Part shown: positions 25,905-37,654 of the stretch, in pieces
How the letters are laid out: each line of letters starts with the position of its first letter
Position numbering within the stretch: the stretch's first letter is position 1
From: Hypomyces perniciosus
Taxonomy: Eukaryota; Ascomycota; Sordariomycetes; Hypocreales; Hypocreaceae
Reading direction: 5' to 3'
DNA length: 64,000 nucleotides
Assembly (NCBI GenBank): GCA_008477525.1
Contig: SPDT01000005.1
Location: forward strand, 2,232,001-2,296,000
Position numbers and translations under genes: made by a program
Notes under the pieces: model-generated
Databases searched by the model: none
What the model was told of the DNA's origin: nothing
What the model saw: only the letters and a program-made list of their open reading frames with translations

Positions 25905-26657
25905 TCTTGTAGGCGAGAAAACGTTTCCAAAGCCAATGTCAGGAATTTGGCCTTCAAGGGAGCTTCTACTCACTCCCTTGACTGTTTAAGAACGATGACG
26001 TGCATCGACCTCCAGCTACGTACAAGTAGTTTTTTTTCTTTTCGCACATGGAGACGAGTAGCACTAGTAGTACTCCATATGACTTCCAAGAATCGTAGTC
26101 TCAAGTTGGTTGACCTATCTCCTCCCTAGGGGATTTAGTTGCCATCTGAAACTTCGCCCGCATGCGAGTCCCTGGAACAGACTCGGATGCCGTGGACGAC
26201 TGGCTCGTGATCAACACCAAGGGCAACAGTGAAACTAGCCAGAAGCCGCGGTTCGCAGATCTGTATGTGGGATGATGTGAAAACAATATTCGGATAGCAT
26301 AGAACACATGCTGGGGACATTGGTTAGATGCTGTCCCGTGACTAATGCGCTCCAACATGAGTGACAACCAAAGCCATGCGGAAATGAATTATTAGTCCTT
26401 GGAAATAAGGTAAACACACATTTGTCCTTCTCTCCTCTGGCAGGATAGATGCCTTAGAACGTAGAGAGCCCAACATCCTAGGCCAAGCAGATCTCTATTA
26501 AATCGTTGCTTCTGCCCGTACGACTCCCAACGCCATCTCTGAACCCAACCTTCCATCCAGGCAAAATCGCCCATGTACACAAGTCGTAGTAGTCTTACAC
26601 TCATTTCCCACTCGAAACCATGGTCTGCGGAAAAAAGCATCCAGCTGTTTCTTCAAT

Positions 26658-28519
26658 TCACAGGCTGTACGGTACGATCGCCTTGTCAATAACAGGATCG
26701 CGCCGTGACGTGTGTGTGCTTTCAGCACCCCAGCGTGACCTCCACCCCTCCTCATCATCTAGAGCCTTGTCAAATGCCTGTCGACACTGAGGAGGCAGTA
26801 TATCCTTGATCTCATCCGACACAGCCCCTAGTCCGTTGAACTGTGAGAGGAAGTCGGCCGGATCTGCTTTGCTAATTGCAGCCAGAGCACCACCCGCTGG
26901 CGGCGTCTCAAAGTAAGTGTCTACCACATAGAAGTTCCTGGCCAATTTCAAGGGAACAGGGGGGAACGTGGTGCTACCCCTTGTGGCCTCCTCATCTCCC
27001 GGTGCTACTTGTTCGATGCGAGCAAGAGTGGGCTGCATAGCTGCTGGATATTGCATGATATTCGTGTGAATGTCGTAGACGCCCGCATTGTTCAATCGCC
27101 TGAGGGCATTGATTCCAGCATTGAAAGTACTGCAAATCATTGTCAGTCCCGAGAGTTATTGAGGTTGCGGAGTGTGAACATACCTAGCTTCTCGCGCATG
27201 CTCCAACATCCAGTTTGTGTCGTTGACATTCACCTTTCGCTTCTTCGACTCCGGCTTGCCGCTAGGAATGGGGACCGAAGGCACGTTGGTGTGATAGACT
27301 GCGCTAGCACCGTGCCACGCAACATACTGGTTCTTATTGTACGGCTCTCCGGGGATGAAATGGTCGTCCGGGTCTGCGAGCTGTCCCTCGACCACACCCT
27401 CTGCCCGGGCAGTGGTGACGTTGTAGTCGTCAATGATGCGCTTGCCGCCAACGACGATTCTGGCACCAAACTCCCGGAAGACAGACCGAGCAGTAACAAT
27501 TCCTATAGATCGACCTTTGTATGAGTGGGGTATGATCTCTCGCTCGATCATGTCCCGCTTCTCATCGTCATCCACAATAATCTTGTAGAGTTTCCGATGT
27601 TTCGTGAAGAAAAGGTAACTGTCCCTGAATCCGACACATCGCGCAGGCTCTGTGGACAACATGTACAATCTGTTGCCTCGACCTAGCACCTTGAACGTTC
27701 GACAACGATAGTCACGTCCACCTTGCAGGTTACCCATCTTGTCGACCTTGGTTTCGCCTTCTGAATCCTCGGGGAGAACGCATTCGTCCTCGGCAATCTC
27801 GGCGACTGTGCCTTCAGCATCAATGACTTGCTCAGCCTTGGGCGCCGCAGGGCCACCCTTCCGACCGCCTCGCCCTCTCCATCCTCCGCGACCCCTCCGC
27901 CGCGGTGTTTCGGCATCTTTTTCAGAGACGGTCACCATGTTATCCCAATCCGGCGGCCTGTTCTTAGGCGGGCGTCCCAATCGTTTTCTGCGGATAACAG
28001 GTTGTGGCGGGGGCGTAGGTTCCTTCACAGAGGCTTCCGAAACATCGTCGTCGTCGTCGTCGTCATCGTCTTTGCCCGCTGCTTCGCCATCGTCACCAGA
28101 ATCCTCGCCCTTGGCCTCATTATCGTCGCCATCGTCATCCTCCCTTTCGGGCTTCTCCTCATGGTCGGACACATTGGCACCTGTGTCTGCGTCAGGCATC
28201 GGCTCGTCCTCAATATCGACATAGCCCCTTGGCGTGCTCTCTGTATGTGCAGAAGTGCGAGTTAGCCTCAGTCGAATGCGCTGTCTTGGCGCCATTTTTT
28301 TTTAAAAAACAAAAAGTCCTTGGTACCAAATACCAAAAGGATGGATAAGAAGCAAGAGAAATCCTCGGACAGAGCAAGACCAATTGCGTTGCGCACAGAA
28401 CGGTGCCGAGTTGCAGAGAAATGTTCGCGCGTCAAGGAGTGTAGAAGAAGAGCAAAAAGCCTACCTAGAGCAGCAGCAGCTTTTTTGGCCGCTGCGCGAC
28501 CTGATCTCCGGCCAGGCAT
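26658..28519 (-). CDS. rsc7: Chromatin remodelling complex subunit Rsc7/Npl6 (RSC/SWI-SNF)
   Basis: Exons 28465-28519, 27184-28240 and 26658-27129 give 527 aa; the introns are 224 and 54 bp. Rsc7/Npl6 and the related Swp82 are subunits of the RSC and SWI/SNF nucleosome remodelling complexes. The short first exon encodes MPGRRSGRAAAKKAAAAL, a basic start usual for nuclear proteins. It joins to ESTPRGYVDIEDEPMPDAD in frame through the acceptor ending TGCACATACAG at 28241. An acidic D/E/G stretch and two AT-hook-like segments (KRLGRPPKNRP and RRRGRGGWRGRGG) follow. The conserved Rsc7 domain includes GRDYRCRTFKVLGRGNRLYML, EPARCVGFRDSYLFF, LYKII, IGIVTARSVFREFGARIVVGG and the C-terminal RNFYVVDTYFETPP. 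An ATG at 28295 inside intron 1 opens the same frame and is an alternative start. Confidence 0.87.
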
Positions 28520-29090
28520 ATCGACGATTCCCACAGGCCTGCCTGCGACTGGCGGCGAACAAGCAAAAGAGTTAGCCCCGAGTTCGTGCGTGCGCAGAAG
28601 CGCAAGTGATGATGCAGATCAGAAGAGACAAGTGAAGCTTCGCGACGAACCAACCATTTGCCTTTCACGCTTCCCTTGTCGTTTCGCGGACCTGCTCAAA
28701 ACGCCACGGCTGGACGCGTGCCTTTGGCCTGCGCCTCATTTTCCCAGCCTCAGGCGCTGTCACTGTGACATGTGCCAAATCGTGTTTATACTGTACAAAC
28801 GCACTGTCCTTGTATAATAGCTACCTATCTAGGCAACTGTGGTTTATCGAGGTCCTATTTCATCGATCTCATGTGTGCATCACCTCATTATCTAAAGAAC
28901 CCCAAGCGCAATGATAGCCCCCTTTCTTACCAATGTCCGACAAAAAAAGCACATGTTGTCTTCTGTGCAGCCATAAACATCATCAAAGAGTATGGAGGCG
29001 TTGTGCCGCCAATACTTGGTCAACTACAGTGATCAGCCACGGCACATCCTCGCCTCCATTCGGTCTCGTCTCTCCTCTCATCCGGTCACC
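28520..29090. other. Spacer between RSC7 and UBR1
   Basis: Both neighbours are on the minus strand, so this holds the RSC7 promoter and the UBR1 3' untranslated region. The plus-strand open frame across 28320-28817 is the shadow of RSC7 exon 1 and its promoter and has no domain. Confidence 0.5.
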
Positions 29091-32000
29091 CTACAAAGTG
29101 TCCCAGCCTCCATTGTTAATCTCAGCCTCAAGCTTCCGGCTAATCAGGCTTGGGACGCCATGGTTGAGCACCAAACTCCGTATCATCGAATCGTATCTCT
29201 TCTGGTTCAAAAAGAGCTGTCGCCCATGACGTAGCTGGGGATCTGTCTCGCCGTACTTGTCAATATACGGCGCAGAGCCGAATGATCCAGACTTATAGAA
29301 TAGGAAGACGGTAGAACACTTCCGGATATTGAGGAAGACTCCAATGTTTCTCTGGCACCTGCAAAACAATTAGTCAACATTAACCCTCGTCACCAAGGAG
29401 AAATCCATCCATTCATGACATACCTTCGCATGTGTTGCTGCGCTCCACCAATCTTTGGTGCATCTCTATCAATTGTGTCCGCGCCCTGGCAGCACGTGCT
29501 CTGACTACAGAGAAGCTCCCCACAGAACAGACAAATAACCGGATCTGTGAGGTCCTTGCCAGTTGCCGGACATTTCCTTCTGGTAGCCTCTTCAATAAGG
29601 GTATCGTATGTCTTGGGAAGCCCGATAAGTTCGAATATACCTGGATGGCTAACCATGGCTGATGGAGACAAGCTGGGGTATCCCTTATTCCAAAGAACCT
29701 GGTGTTTAATCCAACCAGACACCAAAGCTTGCGTGGTGTTGGGCCAGCCACATGTGACTGAGATGTCTGTCATGGCAGCGCACATCTCGTCAAACGTCGG
29801 TACTCTCAAGGTTTCCGTAAGGCGATCCAGCTCATCGGCATCGACATCAGGCGAAGTGTGGCTATTAAAGTCCACGCCGTATTTGACATGTAGGAACACG
29901 ACACATTTCCGCAGGAATATCAAGGCGTACTTCTTTGCGAATGTATACCACCCTTCCAAAGTATCCACACCCGGTTGCTGGAAGCCTTGATCCTCTTGCA
30001 ACACTTCAGTCGCATTCTCATTAGGGTAAAGCGTCTGAAATTCCAAACCGCATTTGCTGATTGCTAGGGCAAATTCAGCAAAGTTATTCATGCTCGGATC
30101 TGGGGTCTGTCGAGTTGCTAGCGTTTCAAGCCACAAGGCGGCGGGCATATTTCGACCCATGTGGAAGACAACCTTGACAAGTTCCGCCAAGTAGCATAAT
30201 CTCAACACATGCATGATTTCAGCTTTCTGGGCCGGCACCATGCCGTAGGCGCATTCCACCAAGAATACAAAGGAGTCCAATGTCAGGAGAGGGCGATAAG
30301 CATCCAATGGCCGCCGGGCATCTGGTGAACCCGTTCCGAAATATCTTGACATGAACAGTTGACAATGTTGTCGCTCCGCATCCGCGAGAAATTCGGTCTC
30401 GATCCGATTTCCAGAAGCCGATCCTGAATGGCGGCCCCCAACTGATATATAAGACGATGCGGTCTCAGAAAGAATTCTCAAATGCGTGAGGACTTGCTCG
30501 GGTATCCTCTCAATCAGGGTCATGCCAGGCCGAGCTTCCACTCCGCGCTGTTGTATCTCCACGGCGGATATAGAGAAGCCGACTGCCTGCACAACCGTGT
30601 CACTTGCATGCAATTCGTCTCCTATGTGGACCTTGGAATTGATGGGATGCCTTGTTTCCAGCTTATTCACTGTAATGGTGTCTCGTAACCGACGATAGGC
30701 TGCCAGAAGCTCGCTAATCATCTGGTTACTGCCAACACTCGCTGGCTGCGTGTAGCTTGTCTCTGGTGACCCAACGGCCGAGAACGAGGTGCTCCCCGGC
30801 GTGCCCAAGATGGAGGAATGTGATTCCATCTCACTTCTTCCCCATGACGCCTCGGCATGAGGCTGCGACTGGGTCATAGTTTCCACCAGGCTACCAGGGA
30901 GACTTGGAGTGTAGATGTTCGGCAGACTAGGTTCGTCCACCTCTCGAGCTTTGCTTCCACCAAGCCAATATGCTGATCCCATCTGCTTCTCTAGGAAGTT
31001 TTCAAAGCTGTTTTGTGGCTGAAGATATCCTGGATAAGACTCCTCCAAGCCCTTCCAGATGATTGGAATGAAAGCATTCCCCAATGCCTTGCAGAGAGGA
31101 CACACAAATTCGCTTCGTAAAGTATTCTCAGGGTGATGTCGAGCGATTTGATGAGTGTGTCTACGATTAGTAGCCTCATAATATTGCTCAAAGCAGGTGT
31201 AGTGCATTATGTGTCCGCAACTAACTGCCACTGGCCCTGGCCTTGAAAGGTTCGCTTTAAAACCTCTTCCTATCGTTTGACGCTCAGCGAGGAACTTCTC
31301 TCCTTTGGCATTGAGTTTTTCGACCATTCTTCTGTTTTCGTGAGCAATACCAAAAGGTCGAACATCTTCAGCTGACCGGTCGAGATTGCAAGGTGTTTGA
31401 GAAGCTTCCCTGACGAGGTCGGGATCTTGAAAATCGGTTTGCCGAAAGATACGACTTTCATTCAAGAGCGCGAAAGTACCATATAGCCGCCGATCATCTG
31501 CCTCTTCCTGACATAGGATACACGTCCCGGTAGGGTACTTCCAAGTGTGTTTCCGATCTTCGGCTTGCTCTGTTTCGTCTTCATCATCCAGGTCGGAGCC
31601 CCAGTCGATTGCCCCCCCCTGGTTTTCAAGGAAACTCTTCTGCTGTTGTTGGAATTGCGCCATGACCCTTGCCTGGCGACTTAATGCCGCCTTCTTTTTC
31701 CTCTCACGCTCTTCTTCAGCAGAATTATTAGCTGGAGAAGAGGTGTTGATGCGATCAACCGAAAGTCCTAGATTGATATATGCCTTGTCAAATGCCTGTG
31801 GTCTCTTTTGCTTAAGGCGTTTGAGAACAAGGGTAATCTTGGGATGGACTGCCTTGAGCTCTTCTTTGGTTGACATCATGTTCAATAATGACACAATAGT
31901 TCGAGAATTGCTAGCTTCTGACATAAAGTTGCTTCGGGCATTCCGAGTTAGCGCAATATGAACAAATGATTTTGAAACCGGCTCGGTCATGTCGGTGGCC

Positions 32001-35000
32001 TCTTCAGTCTGGTCTTCCAGAATTGCAACCAGAATAAGATGAAGGACCACTTGCAAAAAGGTCTCTAGCCTTGTGAAGGGTACAGATGGCGTAAATCTCT
32101 GAGCAACCAGCGGATATAGAAGAGAGTAATAGATGATCTGGGCGAAGACGCCTGTACTGGTGAAATCAGTCAGATCCTGGAACAGCCCAGATGGTATTGA
32201 TCGTGGTTTTGGTTCGTAGACAATCTCTTCAACGGTCTTTCCGGTTTTCGTTGCCATCTTCTTCCGGTATGCCATCTCTGACTCTTCGCGCTGGTTTTTG
32301 TTATAATGCGCGATGTAGGGATCGATCTCCTCGACGAACTCATGACGAAGCTCAAAGGTGCCAACATCGGAGACACCCTCAGGAGGCTTGAATGTCGCCA
32401 TCTCGTCCAACACGCGATGGAAGTCTTCTTGCTCCTGATATTTTTCTGGCAATTTGAGACATATTTCGTTAAATGATAACGGTTTGAAGCACAGCACGTG
32501 GATGATGTCCCGGCGCATGGCTAACATGCGAGAGTTTGGCTCGTCCTCAGCGGCGATCAAAGAAGTACGGTCGCTGAGAATGACGATTAGGAGATGGATC
32601 ATGTCCTCAACGACGTCAAGGTGTTGACCATCATCTTGAGCTTCCGACTTCAACTCAAACAGCCCCTTAACCCACCCATCCATTCCGAATCGGTCGATTA
32701 TAGAAGCCAGCATCCTACTGGGATCGCACACTACCATAGCTGTTTGTAGAAGAAAGATGTCTCGATGGTGAGAAACATCTCTCTGACCGACACCTCCGAC
32801 ACCTCGGTAGGTGCTGGCCTGATGACGGAGGCTGATTCCGTTGCGCACCCACATATTTGCCTTTATCTGAGCCAACCAAGCGCAGACACGAAGCGGTAAG
32901 TCGAAAGCCGCCATCAAGTAATCTTCAGGATTGCAATCCTTTCTTGGAATCAGGGGCCGCCCCATGAGATTTGGTTTCGCTCTAAGTTCCTGCGAGGTGA
33001 AGCTCAGGAGAGTTCGTACATTTGACGCAGGAAGCGAGCGTCCGCACTCGATCAGCCAAGAGAGGGTGTAATGCAAAGCATGATGGAAGCTGATTGGATC
33101 CTTCTCGACCACAAACCTGACTACATCATAAGACTTTCCTTCCACGTCGAACTCGAAGTCATCCAATGTTTTGAACCGTACTTCATCTTTGATTTCCCCT
33201 TGCTTAAACCTGTGCCGTTCTGCGCCTATGGAGTTGAGAATGACAGCCTTCGCAGTAGTCCGAATAGCCCGCTGGAGATAGTGTATCTCGTCGGGTGGAC
33301 AATCTCGAAACGCTTCTGCAAGGTTTCTAGCCTGCACATTGATCTGGCGCGTCACCAAAGAGGCTGTTATCCAAGAGTCGGCTTCATACTCCACATGCTC
33401 AACGACGGCCCGGACATTGGGCCCAATACATTGGTGGAGCTTCACCAGATCCAGAAACTGCATTAAATATCTCGGCTCAGACCTGATTCGCTCCTGGACA
33501 TGTGGTGAGCCGAAGAGATATTTCAAGTCCTGGTAAAAATGATACATGCGCCGGTTCGCAACCGACCCGCTTTCGAATCCAAGAACTGCATCAGGCGAGA
33601 TATCCCAAGGATGGCCCACCTGCCTGGTTGTCAAGAAGGTATATAGGATCGCCAACAAGCTGCTCAGAAAGTTTCCCCGCTCAACCACCTCGGCGGTAAT
33701 CGATGGCGTTGTCAACATCTGAAGAGAGAGGTTGATAATGCTGTGATCAGGCTCTCGATCGCCCACGAGATACAACTGGGCCAAAATCGTGTACAAACTC
33801 GCAAATCGAAGCGCCAACACTCGTTTAAACTCGGGGACTTGCACAACGGTGGAGATATAGAGGGACCGAAGGTCGTTTCTCACTTTTTTCCACATGCGTA
33901 GATCGAATAACAGCAGCCAGTCTAACCGGACTCTCCGGAAAACGTCTTCAGCAGGGGGTACGTTTTCTCGTCGCGTATAAACGGCCGGGGTCTCGATCCA
34001 GTATCTGCCAGGCTTTGATGTAACCTTTTCCGTCTTACCGGGTGTTTTGGGTATGTCCACATTTGCCTTGGCGTACATTGTATGGGCAATAAGAGGCTCT
34101 GCTATGTCCGAGTCGGATGGGGTACCGTCTCGATCTCGGGGTGGCGGTCGAGTCTGAACGGGAGGGGGCGGAGGGGGGGGCGGATATCCAGCCATTGTTG
34201 CCTCATCCTCTTCCAAAGCCTGGTCAGGCCTGTTCCAATTCATGTCCAGTTCGGCCACTTCGCCTCCTCTTGCATCGACCATCATGACATCATCATCGCC
34301 GTCCTCGTTCCCGCCAGCTACAGAGGTGGAGGCTGAGCGATTCTCATCATCTTCGTCATCCATGTCTGCGTCATTGTCGTCATCGCTATCGTCAATATTG
34401 ATTTCCAGCTCACCTCCAGTCCCAGTAGCTTGCAGAGCTAGGATAAACCGAGCATTGACAGTTTGAAACGCCTCTCTTTTTTCCTTTTCTGTCTGTCGGT
34501 CATCTTCCTCCTCATCGTCGATGAGCCCCATTATTTGGGTCGCTGAACTTCCCTTCCTCCATGGTTTCATGACTTCATCACAGAGAGTTCGTCGCAGGAT
34601 GTGGTTATCATGGCCAACGGAACAACCGGATATATCGCTCAACCACTCGACTAACGTACCGCACATTTGTTCACGGAATGTATCTCTTGCCGATCTGATG
34701 GTCACGGTGATTCGGATGTCCTCTAGGACTTTTGCCATTTGCAGGAGTCGATCCACGTCTGGCATAAACTTTAAGAGACTGCGTCCCAACGAATCGGTTT
34801 CCCAGGCATCCTTAAGAGCCTCACGGCGAGATTTTCCACAGGCTCGTGCAACCTGTTGCTGCACATCGTCGACAGTGTGCTTTTCATCGTTCCAGAGGAC
34901 AAGTGCAAAATCTGTGCATGGCTCAGCATCTGACCCGTAGTACATGGACGACAGGCGTGATGTTTCTTCGTCCTTCAAGATGGAATCCTTCGTCTTTGTC

Positions 35001-35614
35001 TGGCGCAGCTGCTCGGGTGAGCATGAGATAACGTCGCAGATATAGTCAAAGACTCGCCCGATTGTCATTTGCAGACTGGTCACGAGGTCATCAGGCAGAG
35101 ACGCTGCTTCTTTACCCTTTCCCTTATGAGGGCTAGACTGCATGTCGGAATGGATGGTGCAAAATAAGGGAGTCCTCCAGGCCTCATCATCCCCACAGTC
35201 GCAGCAACCACTATTGCCTACTGAGATCTGGATTCGGACCATGTGTCCTGTGTGATCGGTCGAGTCAAAACATCGGCTGCAGAGACAGCAGGTCTCGTCG
35301 GTGCCGCAGGTCCTGCACATGTAGGATGCCTCGCCAGGCTTGAATATATGGCCACATCTTTTGCCACGCGCCGCTTCGGTGTATTCGGCGCCCTCAACTG
35401 CTCCCTGAGCATCGCTTAGTTTCAAGCTCTCGGACGGCCTGCCCTCGGGGAAAAGAAGTCGCATGTACGCATGATTACCGCCTGCTAGGGACCAGAACAA
35501 ATTGGTCAAGAGCTCTCGAGCCGCTTCTTCGGTGTAGCGGTAGTTGAATCGAGCAGGTAGGTCTGCCAGCAGCTGACAGAGCTGCTGCTCCTGGGTAGAC
35601 AGAGAAGTTTGCAT
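29091..35614 (-). CDS. ubr1: E3 ubiquitin ligase N-recognin UBR1
   Basis: Exons 29424-35614 and 29091-29358 (65-bp intron) give 2,152 aa. Ubr1 recognises N-degrons and ubiquitylates them with a Rad6-type E2, in cytosol and nucleus. The UBR box is at about residues 84-155 (RCGHIFKPGEASYMCRTC, then CCDCGDDEAW), supplying the zinc ligands and the acidic type-1 pocket. A ClpS-like type-2 domain lies near 235-310 (DFALVLWNDEKHTVDDV). A strongly acidic stretch and a proline run sit near 400-480. The RING-type domain is at about 1366-1510 (CILCQEE through CGHIMHYTCF to FVCPLCKAL). The C-terminal Cys-rich autoinhibitory region contains CLFCGELLC and continues across the intron (QQHMRR-CQRNIGVFLNIRKCS). 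The frame is open a little upstream without an ATG, so the start is set at 35614. Confidence 0.94.
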
Positions 35615-35616
35615 CT

Positions 35617-35646
35617 TCACAATCTCATGATGACGCCGGATTCCAT
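35617..35646 (-). other. Upstream ORF of nine codons before UBR1
   Basis: On the minus strand an ATG at 35646 opens MESGVIMRL and ends with TGA at 35617, two bases before the UBR1 ATG at 35614. It is in a different frame from UBR1 and contains a second in-frame ATG. If transcribed, its termination next to the main start could lower or tune UBR1 translation by reinitiation. Confidence 0.55.
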
Positions 35647-36292
35647 GCGGACGCCGCTCGTCAGCAAGGCCGTTGGTAAAGTACGAGGCGGGGTCCTCTG
35701 GTCTTGGAGGAGAGAAAGTTCAGGTCCAGCAAGTGTTCACTGCAGGCATAAATTAGCTATGCACGCACATGGAGGGATCGGAACGGAAAAAAGGGCACTG
35801 ACAGCTGCCGAGAAGTGTTGGGGTTTTTTTTTATCAGTGATGTGAATGAAACATCATTATGCTTTCAGGTGGTGACCCGACAGGCAGTTACCTTAGTTAA
35901 GCCTCTTATGTAGCAGCGGGCTGGAGCCACTGCTGCCCCTCTGACAGGCTCGATCGACGTCAGATTCCGCTCAGCAAACACACACACCAAACGACCGTCA
36001 CTGCGATACTACCACCACAATCACATGCAGGTGCAATCTACAGGTACGATTGACAGTGGTCAAGCCATAGTTGCCCGAAATGCGAGGGCCTTTGACACCG
36101 ATTTGAAGATATCTCGCTGAGCCGTGGGCGTGCACAAACAACGCAACAGGCATCTAGCAAAGGTGGAATAGGTGGCATTAGCAAGGGAAATGCGTGTAAC
36201 GCCGGTTCTATTCTCCTATAATTCGTACACTTTTACAGACACGCGGTGCCTTCCCTTATACCGGTCTTTATCACCCAATCCGGGCTGCTCTC
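35621..36292. other. Promoter and spacer between UBR1 and QCR9
   Basis: No gene is seen in this stretch other than the short upstream ORF of UBR1. It should contain the UBR1 leader and promoter on the left and the 3' end of QCR9 on the right. Confidence 0.5.
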
Positions 36293-36737
36293 TTACTCTT
36301 CATCCTCGCCACCCTCGACGTACTTGTGTCGGATGTCCTTCCATTGTCGCTGATCTCGCCTGTTAGCACCTGTGAAGTCTCTCTCATGCGCCGCAAAACT
36401 TACGCCTCGGTTGTAGTTGTCCCAGACATTGTTCATGCTAGCATTGAAGCCCCTGCGACGCCATTAGCCATTTCTCTGTGATGATTCAAGCGGTCTCGTG
36501 TAGGTTGACGTACAGCTCCCAAGCAAAGCCAGCGCCGAAGACTGCGGCCAGCATGGCGTAGTTCCTCCGGAAGAAGGTGCTGTAGCGTTTCGTGTCAGTA
36601 CTCGAATCGTGTCTGTGCCCCATCGTCGATTGCGGCTGCGACTTGCCTGTAGAAGGTGTTGACGAGAGACTGTCCACATGCGCGATTAGCTGGCGTTGCG
36701 GCCATCGGGGGATTTGGGTGAGGCTGATACTTACCAT
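36293..36737 (-). CDS. qcr9: Cytochrome bc1 complex subunit 9 (QCR9)
   Basis: Five exons on the minus strand, 36735-36737, 36647-36669, 36514-36579, 36404-36452 and 36293-36349, give 65 aa, the usual size. Qcr9 is a one-helix subunit of respiratory complex III in the mitochondrial inner membrane, next to the Rieske protein. The product reads MSLVNTFYSTFFRRNYAML, then a helix AAVFGAGFAWEL, then MNNVWDNYNRG and the conserved RQWKDIRHKYVEGGEDEE tail. Exon 1 codes only for the start Met, directly followed by a GTAAGT donor. Intron 2 (36580-36646) uses a GC donor, AG|GCAAGT, with a normal CAG acceptor. All phases close exactly and the acidic C-terminus ends at TAA. Conventional gene prediction would probably miss or mis-start this gene. 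Confidence 0.88.
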
Positions 36738-37654
36738 TATGGCGGTTTTGTGCAATTGGGCACTTCCGATGTAGTCTCGATCAGGTAGAGGCTGTGATGC
36801 TGCCTTTTGGTGGGTGTTATCGAGGTTATGAGTGGTCTCGAAATGAAGCCTGTCAGGCAAATTCGCGAAGTTGCAAGCAGAATGTAAGCAATTCTGATTG
36901 GTCCACGGCTTCGACCTCGGCTCCACAATTTAACCCGAAGCCTCCCGTACTGCTCAAAGCCTGTACTACTCCGTATAGTGTTCTGTACCTATTAATGGTG
37001 ATGCCGATTGCTTTGGCAAGACTAGTGCCATTAAAATTAGGAGAAAACATATCTATTTCCCCTGCTATTAAGTGGTATTTTAGCTTAGATATAATCATCC
37101 CTTCATTGACGTGAATGTAAATCATCTGCTTCAAGGATGCAAACTTGAAGAAAGAAGATGTTCAACCGATTTCCTCTTCTATAAATCTCTTAAGCGAATA
37201 TGAAGTTCTTTACCATGAATGGGTGTATTGTGCTAGGATGCTTATACTCTCTTACCACTATGTACTGATGAGAAAGTATTGGAGGAATTGTCTCTACCTA
37301 TGTACTATATTATAAGTTAAAATAAGCAATAAGCTCAGCCAGTGAGAGAAAATGAAAATGCAGCGAAATAGTGGGGGTGGGCCATCGAGACCGCTTCCTC
37401 CCACCATGACGCCGCATGTTTCGAGTACTGATCCAAGCTCCAACTTCCATCTCTCGACTTCTCTTAGGGATATTTCGTAGATTCAACTGCAAGTTGAATC
37501 ACGTACCACGAGTACGCTCCTCGTCGACAAATAGCGCCAGAGGCCCGTGCCCTGCAAGACCTCGAAAAGCGCCCGCTCACTAAAGCTGCCTGGCGACATT
37601 GGGCTTGCGTCGAGATCTTGAATAGACGCTTTGCGACACCCCGCAGCCGCCACC
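36738..37654. other. Divergent promoter of QCR9 and PYM with an AT-rich insert
   Basis: This spacer separates two divergently transcribed genes. Its middle (about 36990-37330) is clearly more AT-rich than its surroundings and has open frames without recognised domains, which may be a decayed inserted element. The ends should hold the two core promoters. Confidence 0.4.

Larger units (their letters stand above)
18701..26657. other. Gene-poor region of about 8 kb
   Basis: No open frame here longer than about 120 codons has recognisable domains or supporting neighbours. The stretch holds many copies of the TACTCCGTA/TACGAAGTA family of elements (19111-19140, 19701-19728, 20909-20930, 21798-21813, 22171-22234, 22838-22862), simple repeats at 23001-23028, 24929-24943 and 25101-25140, and an inverted repeat at 24750-24796. 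Base composition is not strongly AT-rich overall, so it does not look like a heavily RIP-mutated transposon graveyard. Confidence 0.5.

Noticed and set aside
28025..28222. Trinucleotide (GTC/GAC) run as a disease-type microsatellite
   Set aside because: It encodes the aspartate stretch in the acidic region of RSC7 and needs no other explanation.
28268..28534. Minus-strand 88-codon open frame as a separate small gene
   Set aside because: Its first 18 codons fit RSC7 exon 1 with a good donor; the rest is intron sequence.
36853..37134. Minus-strand 93-codon open frame as a real gene
   Set aside because: It lies across an AT-rich non-coding island, has no ortholog-like features and no splice partners; kept only as a possible decayed element.
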